Position numbers and translations under genes: made by a program | Notes under the pieces: model-generated | Seen by the model: only the letters and a program-made list of their open reading frames with translations | What the model was told of the DNA's origin: nothing | The model's database searches: none | Assembly (NCBI GenBank): GCA_038025085.1 | Contig: CM076140.1 | Coordinates: forward strand, 22,689,501 to 22,753,500 | Length of the DNA: 64,000 nucleotides | DNA from: Tetragonia tetragonoides | Lineage: Eukaryota > Streptophyta > Magnoliopsida > Caryophyllales > Aizoaceae | Direction: 5' to 3' | Shown: one piece after another, positions 11,443 through 23,514 of the stretch | How the letters are laid out: the number at the start of each line of letters is the position of its first letter | Position numbering within the stretch: position 1 is the first letter of the stretch

Positions 11443-12519
11443 ATGGCCGTGGAAGATCCACCACCAAAAATTGACTCAAAATCCCCTTATTTCCTAGGTC
11501 CTCAAGATCGACCTGGTGATTTTATTACTGCGGCCAGATTTAATGGTGAAAATTATGATGATTGGGCTGGTGAGATTGAGACGACCCTTCAAGCTCGAAG
11601 AAAGTTCGGATTTTTAGATGGTACGATTGTATCTCCAACACCTCCTTGCACACAAAATGATTGGAATACAATTCCAGCCATGTTGGTATCTTTGATTATG
11701 AATACCATCACAGTAGAAGTGAAGAGTACCTTGTCCAAATATAAAGACGCCAGGCCTATGGGAGACGCTTAAGGAGCGATTTGCTCTTACGAATGGACCA
11801 CACATACAGCAATTAAAAACGGCCATCTCTGACTGTAAGCAAACCAAATCCATGCCAGTTGCTTCTTTTTATGGAAAACTCACGGCTCTATGGGAGAAAT
11901 TGCATAACCATGAACCCTTGATTACTTGTTCTTGTTGTACAAAGTGTACCGCAGGCCTTGAACATGAGCGTCGCCGTGCAAAGGACATGCTTCATGAATT
12001 TCTGATGGGTTTATATACCCCATCTTATGGTCCTTTGCGATCAAATATTCTTGCTCATGATCCTCTGCCTCTCTCAGCCATGCCTACCAGCTTGTTATTC
12101 AAGATGAACGAGTCAGAACGTCTTCGGCTCTGCCCGAGGGGAAGTCCGACGTTGTTGGATTTTCTGTGCGAACTAGTGGGCGCACACGAGGCAAAATAGA
12201 GAAACCTGATAAATCACGTCTATCCTACACCTACTGTAAGAAGACATGCCACGAAGTAACTAATAGCTTTGAAATTCATGGATATCCAGAATGGTGGGAG
12301 GATCGTGTGAAGTCTGACAGTGGATCAGGTATGACCAAACTGATGATTGGTCGTAACCAACAATCAACGACCTCTTCTTCTTCTCTTGCGACAGGACGTG
12401 GTCGGGGGGGGGGGGGGTCTGTGCCAATGTTGCAGTTGTTTCAGAACCCACTAGAACACCATCTGCAGAATTATTTTCCGCTGATCAATGGAAGGCGCTT
12501 GCAAGTGTCTTTGGTAATA
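11443..12519 (+). pseudogene. Copia gag, frameshifted
   Basis: The first frame starts MAVEDPPPKIDSKSPYFLG (11443) and carries the copia gag pattern 'FNGENYDDWAGEIETTLQARRK'. A frameshift at about 11755 moves the frame to LWETLKERFALTNG. The next segment, MPVASFYGKLTALWEKLHN (11852), is the retrotransposon gag/UBN2 region. Another shift precedes the nucleocapsid knuckle at about 12210-12260, which reads YTYCKKTCHEVTNS. The first and last Cys of CCHC are replaced by Tyr and Ser, so zinc binding is lost. A run of G at about 12406 has probably slipped. Gag would form the particle that packages element RNA. Confidence 0.88.
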
Positions 12520-13900
12520 TGACTATTTCCAGTAATCGTTTGAGTGGTAAGATTAATGGTCACTCTTGGATTATTGATACAGGTGCATCTAGTCATGTTA
12601 CTGGTAATCTTTCTCTATTGTTCGATGTGAAAGACATCCTGTGTCTCGTTGGTCTCCCTCATAGAAAGAAAGTGATTGCAACAAAGAAGGGATCAGTGCG
12701 ATTGTCGGATGCTATGACTCTCACTCATGTTCTTTATGTCCCTCTCTTAAATTGCAGCTTATGTGTGTTTCACAATTGTGTGATGATTTGGATAATATTG
12801 TCATTTTTAATTGATATGTGTATGCTATACAGGACCAAACGAGGAAGCTGATTGGAACGGGAAGTAAGCAAGATGGACTCTACTAGTTCAAGGGACCACA
12901 TACAGTGCAGGCAGTCACTATGGACGCGGACGCTTCTTCTTTGGCTCTTTGGCATGCAAGGATGGGCCATCCTTCAGAAAAAGTAGTAAAATTGCTCCCT
13001 CCCGTTTGTAATTCTAAAGGTAGTTTGAATAAAGCCTGTGAAGTGTGTTTTAGAGATAAACATCCCAGAGACAAATTCCGTTTGAGTGAGAATAAAGCCA
13101 GTCAAAATTTTGAACTAATTCATATTGATTTGTGGGGCGGCTATCGTCATACATCTTCTTATGGTGCTAGATATTTTTTGACTATTGTGGATGATTTTTC
13201 TCGGGCTGTGTGAGTTTATTTGATGGATGATAAAACAGAGGTCTTTTCTAAATTTATGTCATTTGTTGCTATGGTTGAGCGACAATTCTCTCAAACCATG
13301 AAAATTGTTCGGAGTGATAATGGAATGGAGTTTCGGTGTTTGCTTGGTTATTTTACTGCTTGTGGTATCTTATTTCAAACCTCATGCACTGGGACACCAC
13401 AACAAAATGGGAGAGTTGAAAGGAATCACAAACACATACTAAATGTTGCCCGCGCCTTGCGCTTCCAAGCCAATTTGCCTATTTATTTTTGAGGGGAGAG
13501 TGTTTTGACCGCTGCCCATTTAATCAATAGAACTCCTTCCACTATCCTTGACAATCACACTCCTTTTGAAAAATTGTTTGGTTATTCTCCATCTTATGAT
13601 GCCATTCGAGTGTTTGAGTCGCTATGTTTTGCCCACAACCAACAGACGAAGGGGGATACATTTGCGAGTTGTAGCCGTAAATGCATATTTGTTGGGTATC
13701 CTTTTGGTCAAAAGGGATGGAGGCTTTATGATCTTGATAAACATGAGTTCTTTGTGTCAAGAGACGTAAAATTCTTTGAAGAGATTTTTCCCTTTGTTGA
13801 CACGGAAGCTAGCAATATTAGGCCAATGGATCACTTTGATATGGATGTGGATATTGATTTAGACTTTGCGGAATTTTTGGATGACTCCATTGTTGCTAAT
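12519..13900 (+). pseudogene. Copia protease and integrase, with stops
   Basis: The aspartic protease is at about 12540-12760 with the active site IIDTGASSHVTGN. The GAG-pre-integrase zinc finger follows (HARMGH...CEVC, about 12950-13060). The integrase core holds IVDDFSRAV (first Asp), VRSDNGMEF (second Asp) and TPQQNGRVERN (Glu), so the DDE triad is present. Two TGA codons replace Trp, at about 13210 (after FSRAV) and 13490 (after LPIYF). The region continues as 'HLINRTPSTIL' and the typical post-integrase 'KCIFVGYPFGQKGWRLYD'. It is inactive because of the stops. Confidence 0.9.
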
Positions 13901-14279
13901 GTTCCTAATACCAGGGATCCAACTGATGAGAGTCTAGATGTGCCTCTTATCCCCAATGAACCTAATTCCTCTGCCACTGTCAACACTGGGTCTGACCAAA
14001 CCACAAATCAAGCAAGCCCAACAGAAATAGAACACTCTAGTGTTGTAGACAACTCTGTCCACACTGGGTCTGACCATACTGAAGAACAGGCAGGCTTAAA
14101 TGATCAGGGTTCCGAGGAAATTTTGGGTCGTGGAAAGCGCACTAAAACTCCTTCAGTACTCCTCAAAGATTTTGTTACTCAAAACGTGATTAAAGAGAGT
14201 CCATCGAACACTGCTACTTCCCCTCCACAGCATACCTCAAGTACTCCTTTTCCTATAGCACACTATATTAATTGTTACC

Positions 14280-15866
14280 GGTTTTCTATGCCATATCGCA
14301 AGTTCCTTGCAGCTGTAATTACAGGAGATGAACCTCGGTCTTTTAAGGAGGCGTTGAAAGATGATGGGTGGAAGAAGGGTATGCAAGAGGAAATTAAAGC
14401 CTTAGAGGATAATGGTACTTGGACTCTTGAACCGCTTCCACCTGGCAGGCGTGTACTAGGCAATCAATGGGTTTATAAGAGGAAATACCTCTCAATGGAA
14501 ATCTTGAGCGGTTAAAAGCTCGCTTGGTTATTTTTAGAAATCATCAAATCAAAGGCTTGGATTACTCTGAGACCTTTGCTCCCGTTGCCAAAATGGCAAC
14601 CATTCGTGCCTTCTTAGCTATTGCCGCTTCCAAGAATTGGGAACTTCACCAAATGGATGTCCACAATGCCTTTCTCCATGGTGATCTTGATGAGGAAGTT
14701 TATATGAAATTGCCTCCTGGCTTCACGTCAGCGGAGCCAAATCTGGTATATCTTCTTCGCAAATCTTATATGGCTTAAAACAAGCACCCCGTTGTCGGTT
14801 TGCAAAACTGGTAACTGCTTTGAAAGGATATGGCTTTCTTCAGTCTTACTTCGATTACTCCCTGTTTACTTACACTAAAGATGGCGTGCACCTCAATGTT
14901 TTGGTATATGTTGATGATTTAATTATTTCTGGCAATAATTATGTTGCTTTAAGTACTTTCAAGGCCTATTTGGGTGACTGTCTTCTTATGAAAGACCTTG
15001 GTCAAATTGAATATTTTCTAGGTATTGAGGTAGCTCGGAGTACAGCTGGCTTATTTCTTTGTCAAAGAAAGTATACTCTTGACATTATTATTACTGAGGT
15101 CGGCCTCTTGGGGGCAAAACCAGCAGATACTCCTATTGAGCAAAATCACAAGTTAGGCCTTGCCATTGATGCCAAACTTGATGATCCGGAATCCTATCGG
15201 CGCCTTGTAGGTCGTCTTGTGTATTTATCTGTCACACGACCTGACTTGGCATATTCGGTTCATATTTTATCTCAATTTATGCAAGATCCTCACCAAGAGC
15301 ATTGGGAGGCCGCTTTACGGATTGTGCGTTATTTGAAGGGAACTACAGGTCAAGGTATTTTATTGCGAGCTGACAGTGACTTATCTTTAAATGGATGGTG
15401 TGACTCGGATTGGGCTGCCTGCCCCCTCACACGACGATCCTTAACGGGTTGGCTGTTGTTTCTTGGTTAATCACCTATCTCAAGGAAAACAAAGAAGCAA
15501 ACTACTGTCTCAAAGTCTTCCGCTGAAGAAGAATATCGCTCCATGGCTGCCATCACTTGTGAGCTAATATGGTTGAAAGGTTTGTTATTAAGTTTGGGTG
15601 TTCATCATCCCAAAGCTATACCATTATTTTGTGATAGCCAATCGGCTTTACATATTGCCCGCAATCCTGTTTATCATGAACGCACGAAGCATATTGAAGT
15701 TGATTGTCACTTTGTTCGTGATGCTATTACCGAAGGTCTGATTGCTCCATCGTATGTTCCTAGGACAGTGCAATTGGCTGACTTATTTACAAAGGCTCTC
15801 GGGAGGAAGCAGTTTGATCTATTACTCAGCAAGTTGGGCATCATGAACCCGCACGCTCCAACTTGA
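14280..15866 (+). pseudogene. Copia reverse transcriptase and RNase H, frameshifted
   Basis: The RT starts with 'EALKDDGWKKGMQEEIKALE' and '[10 protein letters not shown]', shifts frame near 14495, and continues through [13 protein letters not shown] and [13 protein letters not shown]. It shifts again near 14775, inside [10 protein letters not shown], and reaches the catalytic LVYVDDLIISG (about 14905). The connection and RNase H domains hold 'YLSVTRPDLAYSV', 'WCDSDWAACP' and '[10 protein letters not shown]'. The C-terminus carries '[13 protein letters not shown]' and '[10 protein letters not shown]'. There is one more frame break after WLLFLG (15468). The order and motifs are those of Ty1-copia. 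Confidence 0.92.
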
Positions 15867-15878
15867 GGGGGGGGGGAG

Positions 15879-16092
15879 TGTTACGAGATATGCGAGATTT
15901 CAGGCGTGACTTATGGAAAGTTCTGTTGCGCCTGAAATATGGCAAGTTATCATAGAGTTTGATATTGTTTAGGATTGTTTCCATATACAAATTGTTTCCA
16001 TATCCTAAAAGATATGTATAGATACTACAGCTGTATATATATACTCGGTGTTAATCAATACAAAAGTCATCTTTTCTGCCTCAATCTTGTCA
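15879..16092 (+). repeat. Copia 3' LTR
   Basis: This matches the 5' LTR at all but about 14 of 214 positions (counted by eye). It is preceded by the polypurine tract at 15865-15878, essentially all G, and followed by the TSD copy ATTAT. Confidence 0.95.
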
Positions 16093-16097
16093 ATTAT

Positions 16098-17086
16098 AAA
16101 CATGTCATACATATAATATTTAACTTTGGGTTAACACAAAAATAACAATAAGAAAACAAGAATTATTGGAACTATAACCATTTGCAGCTTTATAAGAACC
16201 TTCAATGAACCAACTTTTTCAAGCCCATACATAATTGAGTATTCATTGGCTTTGAAATGCCGAATCTTAATTAAGATTAAATCGATCTTGATCCGCTATC
16301 AAAATTTCTAACCAAAGGTATTTGAAAAAACAATCACAACCACACAAAAATCTAGAGATATTTGAGATTGGTTTTGTGCCCCCTAATCCACAGTGGAGAT
16401 TAGGTTAAGGTACTCCACCTTGATCGTCTGTTTTGAATCTTTGATAATTTCAAATCGGCTTTAGCAACATGTAAAATCTTGAAAGTTCTTGTTCTCGATC
16501 AAAAAGTTGAATCTCTCTTATGGTCTTATTGAATATTCATTTATCTGAAGAAGGAATAGGAAAAGATGTGCTTAGTGTTTTCAAAAGTGCTTGCAACTTA
16601 AAAGTGACATCCACTGAGAGGACGATGTTTATATGATGGTTATCACCTTTTTTTTAATCACCATAATAATCTGCTAACCAATATAATATGATTGGATAGT
16701 ACTAATTTCATACTTGACACTGTCCGATTTAGATTAACTTTATTTAATGTGACTTTGGTCGTAACAAGCAAGTTATTATATCAGATAAATTAATGATATC
16801 GGTTTAGTTACACCTAGTTCGGCCAACACATATTTTGTACTCCTTGGGGGAATCAGCACCACATACGCCTTGTAATAATTCACATTGAATCCAAGTAAAA
16901 TCGTCATTCAACCTTCGATCAAGAGCAATACCTTTCAACATTCGACCCCTTTTTAAGTTAATAATTGTGTGCTCCATCTTAAGGCTCCTATATATATAAA
17001 TACACACACGTACTCTCAAATAATCAAGATTTATAATTTCTTAGCATCATAAGAGTTCATATTGAGCTAAACTTCATCTGTCTTAA
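16098..17086. other. Unassigned intergenic stretch
   Basis: AT-rich sequence with a (TA)n/(CA)n tract near 16995. A 71-codon minus ORF (16804-17019) has no family resemblance that I recognise. No gene is called. Confidence 0.4.
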
Positions 17087-17134
17087 ACTCCGTTCCATTT
17101 CTATATGACAAAGTAATCTCAAGACGGAGGGAGT
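17087..17134. mobile_element. Stowaway-like MITE remnant
   Basis: The ends read ACTCCGTTCC on the left and GACGGAGGGAGT on the right. This is the classic Stowaway terminal sequence (CTCCCTCCGT) in inverted orientation, followed by TA. Only about 50 bases remain, so it is a heavily deleted copy. Confidence 0.55.
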
Positions 17135-17417
17135 ACATAATAGTTAGATGAACTTTAAGGGCAATAACTTTGTGTAATTGAACTTTGTATCTTTGAATTG
17201 TTCTGTTTTTGATGTGTATACTTAAAATAAAGCATGAATCTTGGCATGTCCACTCATTCTTGAAAATCAAATAATAATCTACACAAGCTAAACCTCTTGT
17301 TTTTATTATCGTTGTACGTGCAAATTGGGTTAAAATTAAAGCACGCAATAGTTATAAGTTATAACCATTTAATAAAAGTGTGTTCAAACCGACAAAGGCC
17401 CTTCTCTTTGAGTCGTC

Positions 17418-17845
17418 TACATGTTGCATTCCGTTCCTTTCCATTTCAAGTTATTATTCTATATCTTATTTTGTATTTAAGTCTGTCTAACATTCTATTT
17501 CATTATGTCTATTTCGTTTTCATTCACGTTAATCGGTCTTGTGCCATTTCATCTTGGTTCATTTAGTTTTGTTTTGTTCCTCCCGTTCTGCTGAAAATAA
17601 CATGGCTTAGCTTTAAGAATAAGGCCATGTTTCTTTCAAGGCCGAGGAGTAGTGTGAAACAAAACCAAAAGGAACTTACCGTGTGAAACAGAATTTACAG
17701 CATGAAATGAAACAAAATACATAATGGAACATTTATGACACAAAATACAAAGTATAATGGAATGGATTGCACAAAAACGAAAAGGGATGGCAACTTGAAA
17801 CTGAACGAAAAGGAATGCAGCGTGGAAATGAACAAAATAAGATGT
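17418..17845. repeat. Degenerate inverted repeat
   Basis: About 17418-17610 resembles the reverse complement of about 17640-17845, with shared words such as 'gcattcc', 'tttcaagtt', 'ttttgtatttt' and 'tttgttttgtt'. It is too diverged by eye to define TIRs or a TSD. It is probably an old fold-back MITE. Confidence 0.45.
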
Positions 17846-18234
17846 TAGTTAAAGTTAGGATCCTTAGAGGACCAAATGTTTATGGATACATGAAATTTAT
17901 TAACAATTAGTTCAAGATCAATTGGTAGAGACCGGCCCTGAGGTCGTGTTGTTATGAGTATTTTCGTCAAACTGATCGACTTTACAAATAGTTCTCTTTA
18001 AAAACTTGGTGAAAACTGCTCATTTAATCTTAATTATTTATTTGTGGTTCAATTAGTTATGTTCTTGAATTTTGGTTGCAGCTCCACAATAAATATTACT
18101 TAAGTCTTGGAATTTCAAAAATAATTAAAAAAAACTCGATTTTAGGAGGGCTATATTTCCCGTAGGGTTCTTGCACAGCTGCAACTGATAATACAATAAT
18201 AATAATTTCACTATATTAGATTTTGAATTTAGGC

Positions 18235-18771
18235 AGTACTCAGCTTAACTATTAAATTTTACTTAAATTCAGTTTTGTTTGGTTCAGCTCAGCTCAGTTC
18301 AGTTCATACGTAACTTATCACTCAAATTATTATCTTTTATTGCGAAATAAAGTCATGATGTTATGTCAATGAAAATATTTCAAAGCACACTGAATCCAAT
18401 ATTGAATATGTTTGAACAAATTTTAAATGGTAGAAAGTCAAGTTAAACAAAAATCAGTTCAGTTTAGTTCACTTCCTTTCAGTTCAGTTATGTTCAGTTT
18501 TTTCTAGAAAAAATGAACTGAACTGAAATGAATTGAACTGAACTGAATTGATTTTTTTTAACTTGACTTGTAACCATTTAAAACTCGTCCAAATATATTC
18601 AATATTAGACTCATTTGAAAGTATGTTTTAGGATCTTTGATATGACATAAGTATCATGATTCATTTATTTATGAATAAAGAATTATTTAAGTGAATAAGT
18701 TACACATACATAAACTGAATTGAATTGAATTTGACTGAAACTAAGTTGAGTAGAACATAGAACAGAGTCTT
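18235..18771. mobile_element. Head-to-head pair of PIF/Harbinger-like MITEs
   Basis: Two copies of the MITE family seen at 18773-19063 lie in inverted orientation (about 18235-18500 and 18510-18768). They meet at the palindrome TTTTTTCTAGAAAAAA near 18500. Both contain the 'aattttacttaaattcag', 'cagttcagttcat' and 'aaattttaaatggt' segments. The outer ends are degenerate forms of the TIR. Confidence 0.7.
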
Positions 18772-18772
18772 A

Positions 18773-19063
18773 GGCTCTGTTTGATTCACCTTAATTTTAC
18801 TTAAATTCAGTCCAGTTCAGTCCATATCAGTTCAATTCAGTTCATGTGTAACTTTATCACTCATATAACTTTTTATTCCGAAATAATTTCATGATGATTA
18901 TTATGTCATCAGAAAGATCTTAAAGCATACTTTCAAATGAGTCAATATTGACTATGTTTGGACAAATTTTAAATGGTTAACGGTCAAGTTTAAAAAATCT
19001 GTTCAGTTCATTTCAGTTCAGTTCTGTTTAGAGCAGTTTCATCCAGGTAAATCAAACAGAGCC
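18773..19063. mobile_element. PIF/Harbinger-like (Tourist-type) MITE
   Basis: The TIRs read GGCTCTGTTTGATTYACCT with one difference between ends. The TSD is TTA at 18770-18772 and 19064-19066. The 291-bp interior is rich in 'cagttcagt' repeats and has no ORF. A 3-bp TTA TSD with G-rich TIRs is the PIF/Harbinger pattern. Confidence 0.88.
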
Positions 19064-19193
19064 TTAGTTATAGTTAGAGAAGGAAAGGAGAGGGGTAAGG
19101 AAAGGTCTTGGATTATTCCTTTTCCCTCAATTTGTAGATTTTTACGAGTAGTATCTAAGTTATATGTATAGTTTTCAGTCATTATTCGCTAAA

Positions 19194-22100
19194 TTTCAAA
19201 ATAAAGTTTGGCTTAGCTCCTAGCACCAAGACTTCCCTAGACTTATCCCTGATACAGAATCTCGCCGCTGCATTAAGGTTATTTTTCTTAAACCCATTAA
19301 AATTTTGTCTTCACGTAATCACTTCTCGGAGGATTCCACTTAACATCGCTCCTAGGACCTTTCTTAACTTGTTTCTTAGAAAAAGCCCCTTTAACATCAA
19401 AATCCGCTGTTCGAGTCGCCAAGGAACGCCACTCAGTAAAACTATTGCGCCCAGAATGTGCAATTTGAATAGGACTAATAGACAGATTATCAAAAATAAT
19501 CTTATTACGGGTAAACCAAAATAACCACCAACTTTGCACTAATAGGATAAAGTCCCATTCTGAGAAGAGACCATGAAGGAAATTCAATCTTTCCACAAAG
19601 TTAAGGGCGTCGGGAACTAGAATGTTAAGTCTTTTACTACACAGTGATTGGACTTCGTCCCATATTTGGTAAAAATGTGGGCAATCAAAAAATAAGTGAA
19701 GTTTATCTTCACAATGATGTTTACAAAAACACACTCTTGCGGAATAAACACTTTACTTTGTTGGAGTCTGTGCTTAGTTGGAAGACCATCCAAACACAGT
19801 TTTCATAAAAAAAATCTTGATTTTATTTGGCAATTTTAACTCCCAGATCCTATTAAAATTACGTTTAGTCTTATACTGATTATGGATACCCTGTGCTAAC
19901 CAAGTTGCTGACTTAGCTGAAAAATCTCCAGTACTTGATAAACCCCAATACGATTTATCAGGTACTGTGTTGAATGAAATAGGAATTCCTATGATTAATG
20001 TAATAATATTATTAGGTAGAACTCTCGAGAGAAGCGAACAATCCCATTCACCTTGAGAGGAAATGAACATGCTTATTGGGATATCTAGATCACGTAACAG
20101 ATCATTTGGATCATCAGGGTGATATTTATCTTGTAAAGGAAATTGACAAACCCAGTTGTCCTTCCAGAATTTGATATTCTCACCATTCACAACTTGCCAT
20201 CTAATACCTTGTTTAAATAATGAACGCACTTCCAGCAAATTACTCCATTGCCATGAAGTTTTCTTCCCTTTGGAATAATCGAACAAATTTTGCCCTTTAA
20301 TATATTTGTTGCTAACTAATTTAACCCATCTGTTACTAGGATCCTTCAAAATTTTCCAAATAAACTTCATTTGCATTGCTTTGTTAATAACACCTGCTTT
20401 ACAAAGACCTAAACCCCCAAGATTGTTTGGCCGACACACTTTGTCCCACCCAATGAGATTCAGGCTATTACTATCAGGAGGTTTATTACAGAGAAAATAG
20501 TGGTTAATCTGATCTAATTTGGACAAAGATGTTGAAGAAAGTGTAAAGCTTTGCATCGTAAAAATAGGTGTTGGCAGACAAATTAGCTTGAATAAGAGTT
20601 GCTCGACCTGCATGTGATAAGGAATTGGCTTTCCATTTAGACAGATGATTATTGGTACGGTCAATAACATTAATAAATGTACTAGCATTAACTCGGTCGT
20701 TAATAATGGGACAACCCAAATATTTATCTAGACTCACCGAGTAGTTCATTTCTAGAATACCCTTAAAAATATCAATCGAACTTCTCTAATATTTTTAGTA
20801 TATTGAAATGCTAACTTATGAAAATTAACTTTTTGTCCCGACATAATACAATACTCATCTTGAATTCTTTTGATGGTATGGCAACTTTGACTAGATGCTT
20901 CCCCAAAAATCATAGTGTCATCTACAAAGGTGAGGAAAGGGAGTTTTTCTGCTCCTCTACAAATTTTAATGCCGATGCTCTTAGAGGAAATATTACTTTC
21001 TCTCTGGAGCTTCCTAGCCAAAACTTCCGTACATAGAATAAAAATGTACAACGATAAAGGATCACCCTGTCTAATTCTTTGGGATGGGATAAAGGTCGGG
21101 CCTGGGGAGTTATTAACTAAGATCGAAAAAGATACTGAAGATATACATTCTTTTAACCAGGAAATCCACTTCTCATTGAAACCAAATTTTTGAAAGACTT
21201 GATAAATAAAACTCCAGTCTAATCTATTATAAGCTTTCTCCATATCTAGTTTAATAACAAGCCAACTTTTTTTCCTTGTTTAGACTTGAAAGAGTGAAAA
21301 ACCTCGTGTGCGATGAAAATATTATCTTGAATGCATCTGTCGGTAACAAAGGCCCCTTGAAGAGGATGAATCAACTTGACTATAACTTATTTTAATCTGT
21401 TAGACATTATCTTGGAAATGATTTTGTAAAGAGTAGAACAAAGACTAATCGGCCTAAAATGGTTTGCTGAGTTGGGATTATTAATTTTAGGAATAAGTGC
21501 TATAAAGGTCTAGTTAATCTGTTTAAGTAGTCTTCCAGAATGAAAAAAAGTTTTGACCGCTCTACATACAGAAGGTCCAACAATATCCCAGTATTTCTGG
21601 TAAAAATTAGCCGGAAAATCATCTGGAACCGGAGATTTATTTGGTGCTAAAAGGAAAACAGTTTCCTTAATCTCGGAGTCTAGGACTTCACTCGTTAAAA
21701 AGATATTATCCTGTAGAGAGATCTCTGGAAGGATATCAATAAGATCTCTATCCGGGTTTACAAAGCAATTATTATCCACTAAAAACCTTTGTTTAAATTC
21801 TTTAGTTATCTCATGCTCAATCCCTTGGGGGTCCGTATGATGAATCCCATCACAACTAAGGAAGTCGACAATTTTCTTCCTATTCCTTCTAATGGTTGCT
21901 TTAGTTTGGAAGTAGGTCGTATTCCTATCTCCTAACAACAAATTCTTAGCATGAGATTGCTGGAACCAATATTGTTTATTAAAATTAACGATGGCTGCCT
22001 TTTTAATGGTGAGTCGAGATTGCTTATTAATCAGTACACAATCTGATGGCTTACTAACTAGCTCAAGCTGAATTTTAATAAGCTGATTTTCAACCTTTTG

Positions 22101-22993
22101 AAGTTGACGGGTGATATTGATAAACTTAAGTTTAGCCCAACTGTTGGAATCACTCTTGAGGATTTTGCTTTTAGAAATAACTTGGAACATACACGAACAG
22201 TTAACTCTAGAGCTCCAAGCTTTACGAACAAGATTAGTATAATCTTTATAGTTTGCCCAAGCCGCAACATAACGGAAGGGAGGGGGCTTAAACGAATTTA
22301 TAACGCAAACTTTAAAATGATAGGGCAATGATCAGATGTACTAAACTCATGATGAGAAATAGTCGAGTTAGGAAAATCTACTAGCCAAGACAGGGTAACT
22401 AATACCCTATCAAGACGTTCCCAAATATTATTAACACCAGCCACTTTCTTACGCCATGTAAAAGGACTTCCTATAAAAGGAAGATCCACAACGTTAGCTT
22501 GAAATTTAAAGGAAAATGGTCTAGAAAGTCTTGCTGGAGAACAATCAGCTCTACCAAAATTTTCATCACTTGAGCTAATCTCATTTAGATCACCAATAAT
22601 TGCAAACGACGAAGTTAAACTATTGCAATAAGCTAATAAATCATTCCAAAAAACAGATTTTTGACTACTTTGAGCTGGAGCATAAGCAAATATAATAAGA
22701 AGGGGAGAGTTCCCTGATGTATCTTGAACAAGCACACTCAAAAAACGCAAATCCTTATGCAAAACAGTAATAGAAGCAATATTTTGCTTCCACATAACCC
22801 ATACTCCATCTGAGAAACCAGTGCAAGGAATAAACTCACAATTACTAAAACCACATTCATGAATAAACTGAGAAGAAGGATCAGATTGTATTTTAGTCTC
22901 AGCAAGGGCCAAAATACTAACATGATGAGTGATCTCTTCGCCTACATTCTTTTTACCTACCCCACATACATTCCAGAAGGCTACATTATTCAT
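19194..22993 (-). pseudogene. LINE-2 ORF2: endonuclease-RT-RNase H, broken
   Basis: The endonuclease (22993-22298) starts MNNVAFWNVCGVGKK and retains ALAETKIQ, GDLNE and SDHCPI, so its active-site set looks complete. After a frame change the linker (22328-21510) leads to 'LAPNKSPVPDDFPANFYQKYW', in pieces. The RT holds EKAYNRLDWSF, QGDPLS and the altered catalytic box FVDDTMIFGE (about 20920). The thumb region (20688-19774) shows 'WKANSLSHAGRATLI'. The zf-RVT is at about 19734 (HHCEDKLHLFFDC). The RNase H domain survives only as NAAARFCIRDKSREVLVLGA (about 19284-19200). Several frameshifts and stops make it non-functional. Confidence 0.9.
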
Positions 22994-23039
22994 TGAATAA
23001 TATTAAACAAAGTAACATTTGACTAGCGATCAGACTTCA

Positions 23040-23514
23040 TCAAGTTCTTGCTCTCTTCAGAGAATTGCTAGTAGTGTGTTCAGTGTCCTCACCAAGGGCC
23101 CTCCTCTTAGAAGCCTCAGAGTGGGCTGAAACAGAGGAAATTTCAGGATGATCAACCTCTAACATGGTAATTTGCTTAAGCAGAGAGCTGTTGGAGTGCA
23201 TAGAGTTGAAAGAATCAACCTGATCCTCTTCAAAGAAATCATTATCTAGCAAATCATCGTCCTCAATGTTAGGAAGAAAGGCATTGGAGTTCGCGTTGGG
23301 ATCCTCCAAAAAAATAACCAAGCCTCCATTCAGTCTTTCAAACCCATTACTTACAACCATCTCCAAAGAGTACAAATCCTGGAGAGTCTGCAAACATTTA
23401 CCTCCGGCAGGCACGAAACTCAGTTGGCCACAAGAAGGGTGACCCTTGGTATTAGAGGTAATCTTAGTAGTCACATCATTAGAGAGGACATTCACAGCAG
23501 GCAAAATAAAAGGG
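23040..23514 (-). pseudogene. LINE-2 ORF1, C-terminal part (split by element A)
   Basis: This is the ORF1 tail: acidic and Ser/Asn-rich, ending in the basic SKRRALGEDTEHTTSNSLKR, which looks like a nuclear localisation signal. ORF2 starts about 47 bases downstream on the same strand. The coding sequence is cut by the A insertion at 23514/37939. Without A and one copy of AAGGG, the reading frame runs on into the fragment at 37944-38754. Confidence 0.85.

Larger units (their letters stand above)
11159..16092 (+). mobile_element. Complete Ty1-copia LTR retrotransposon, coding-dead
   Basis: The 4,934-bp element has two 214-bp LTRs (TG...CA), a perfect 5-bp TSD ATTAT (11154-11158 and 16093-16097), a PBS immediately after the 5' LTR and a G-rich polypurine tract before the 3' LTR. 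The domain order gag, protease, integrase, RT, RNase H is the copia order. By eye the LTRs differ at about 14 positions, so the insertion is not recent. Several stops and frameshifts break the polyprotein, so it cannot code for itself, although the cis-signals are intact. Confidence 0.96.
19194..23514 (-). mobile_element. LINE-2, main block (ORF2 and end of ORF1), minus strand
   Basis: This is a plant L1-type LINE on the minus strand. In coding order this block holds the C-terminal part of ORF1 (23514-23040), then ORF2 with endonuclease, RT, zf-RVT and a truncated RNase H. The 3' end is lost near 19190, close to the MITE cluster, and no poly(A) or TSD is seen. The block stops at 23514, where gypsy element A begins. 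It resumes at 37944-38754 on the other side of A, and the 5' end lies beyond element B outside the window. Confidence 0.9.

Noticed and set aside
16804..17019. Small host gene (71 codons, minus)
   Set aside because: No recognisable family, no promoter or splice support, AT-rich surroundings.
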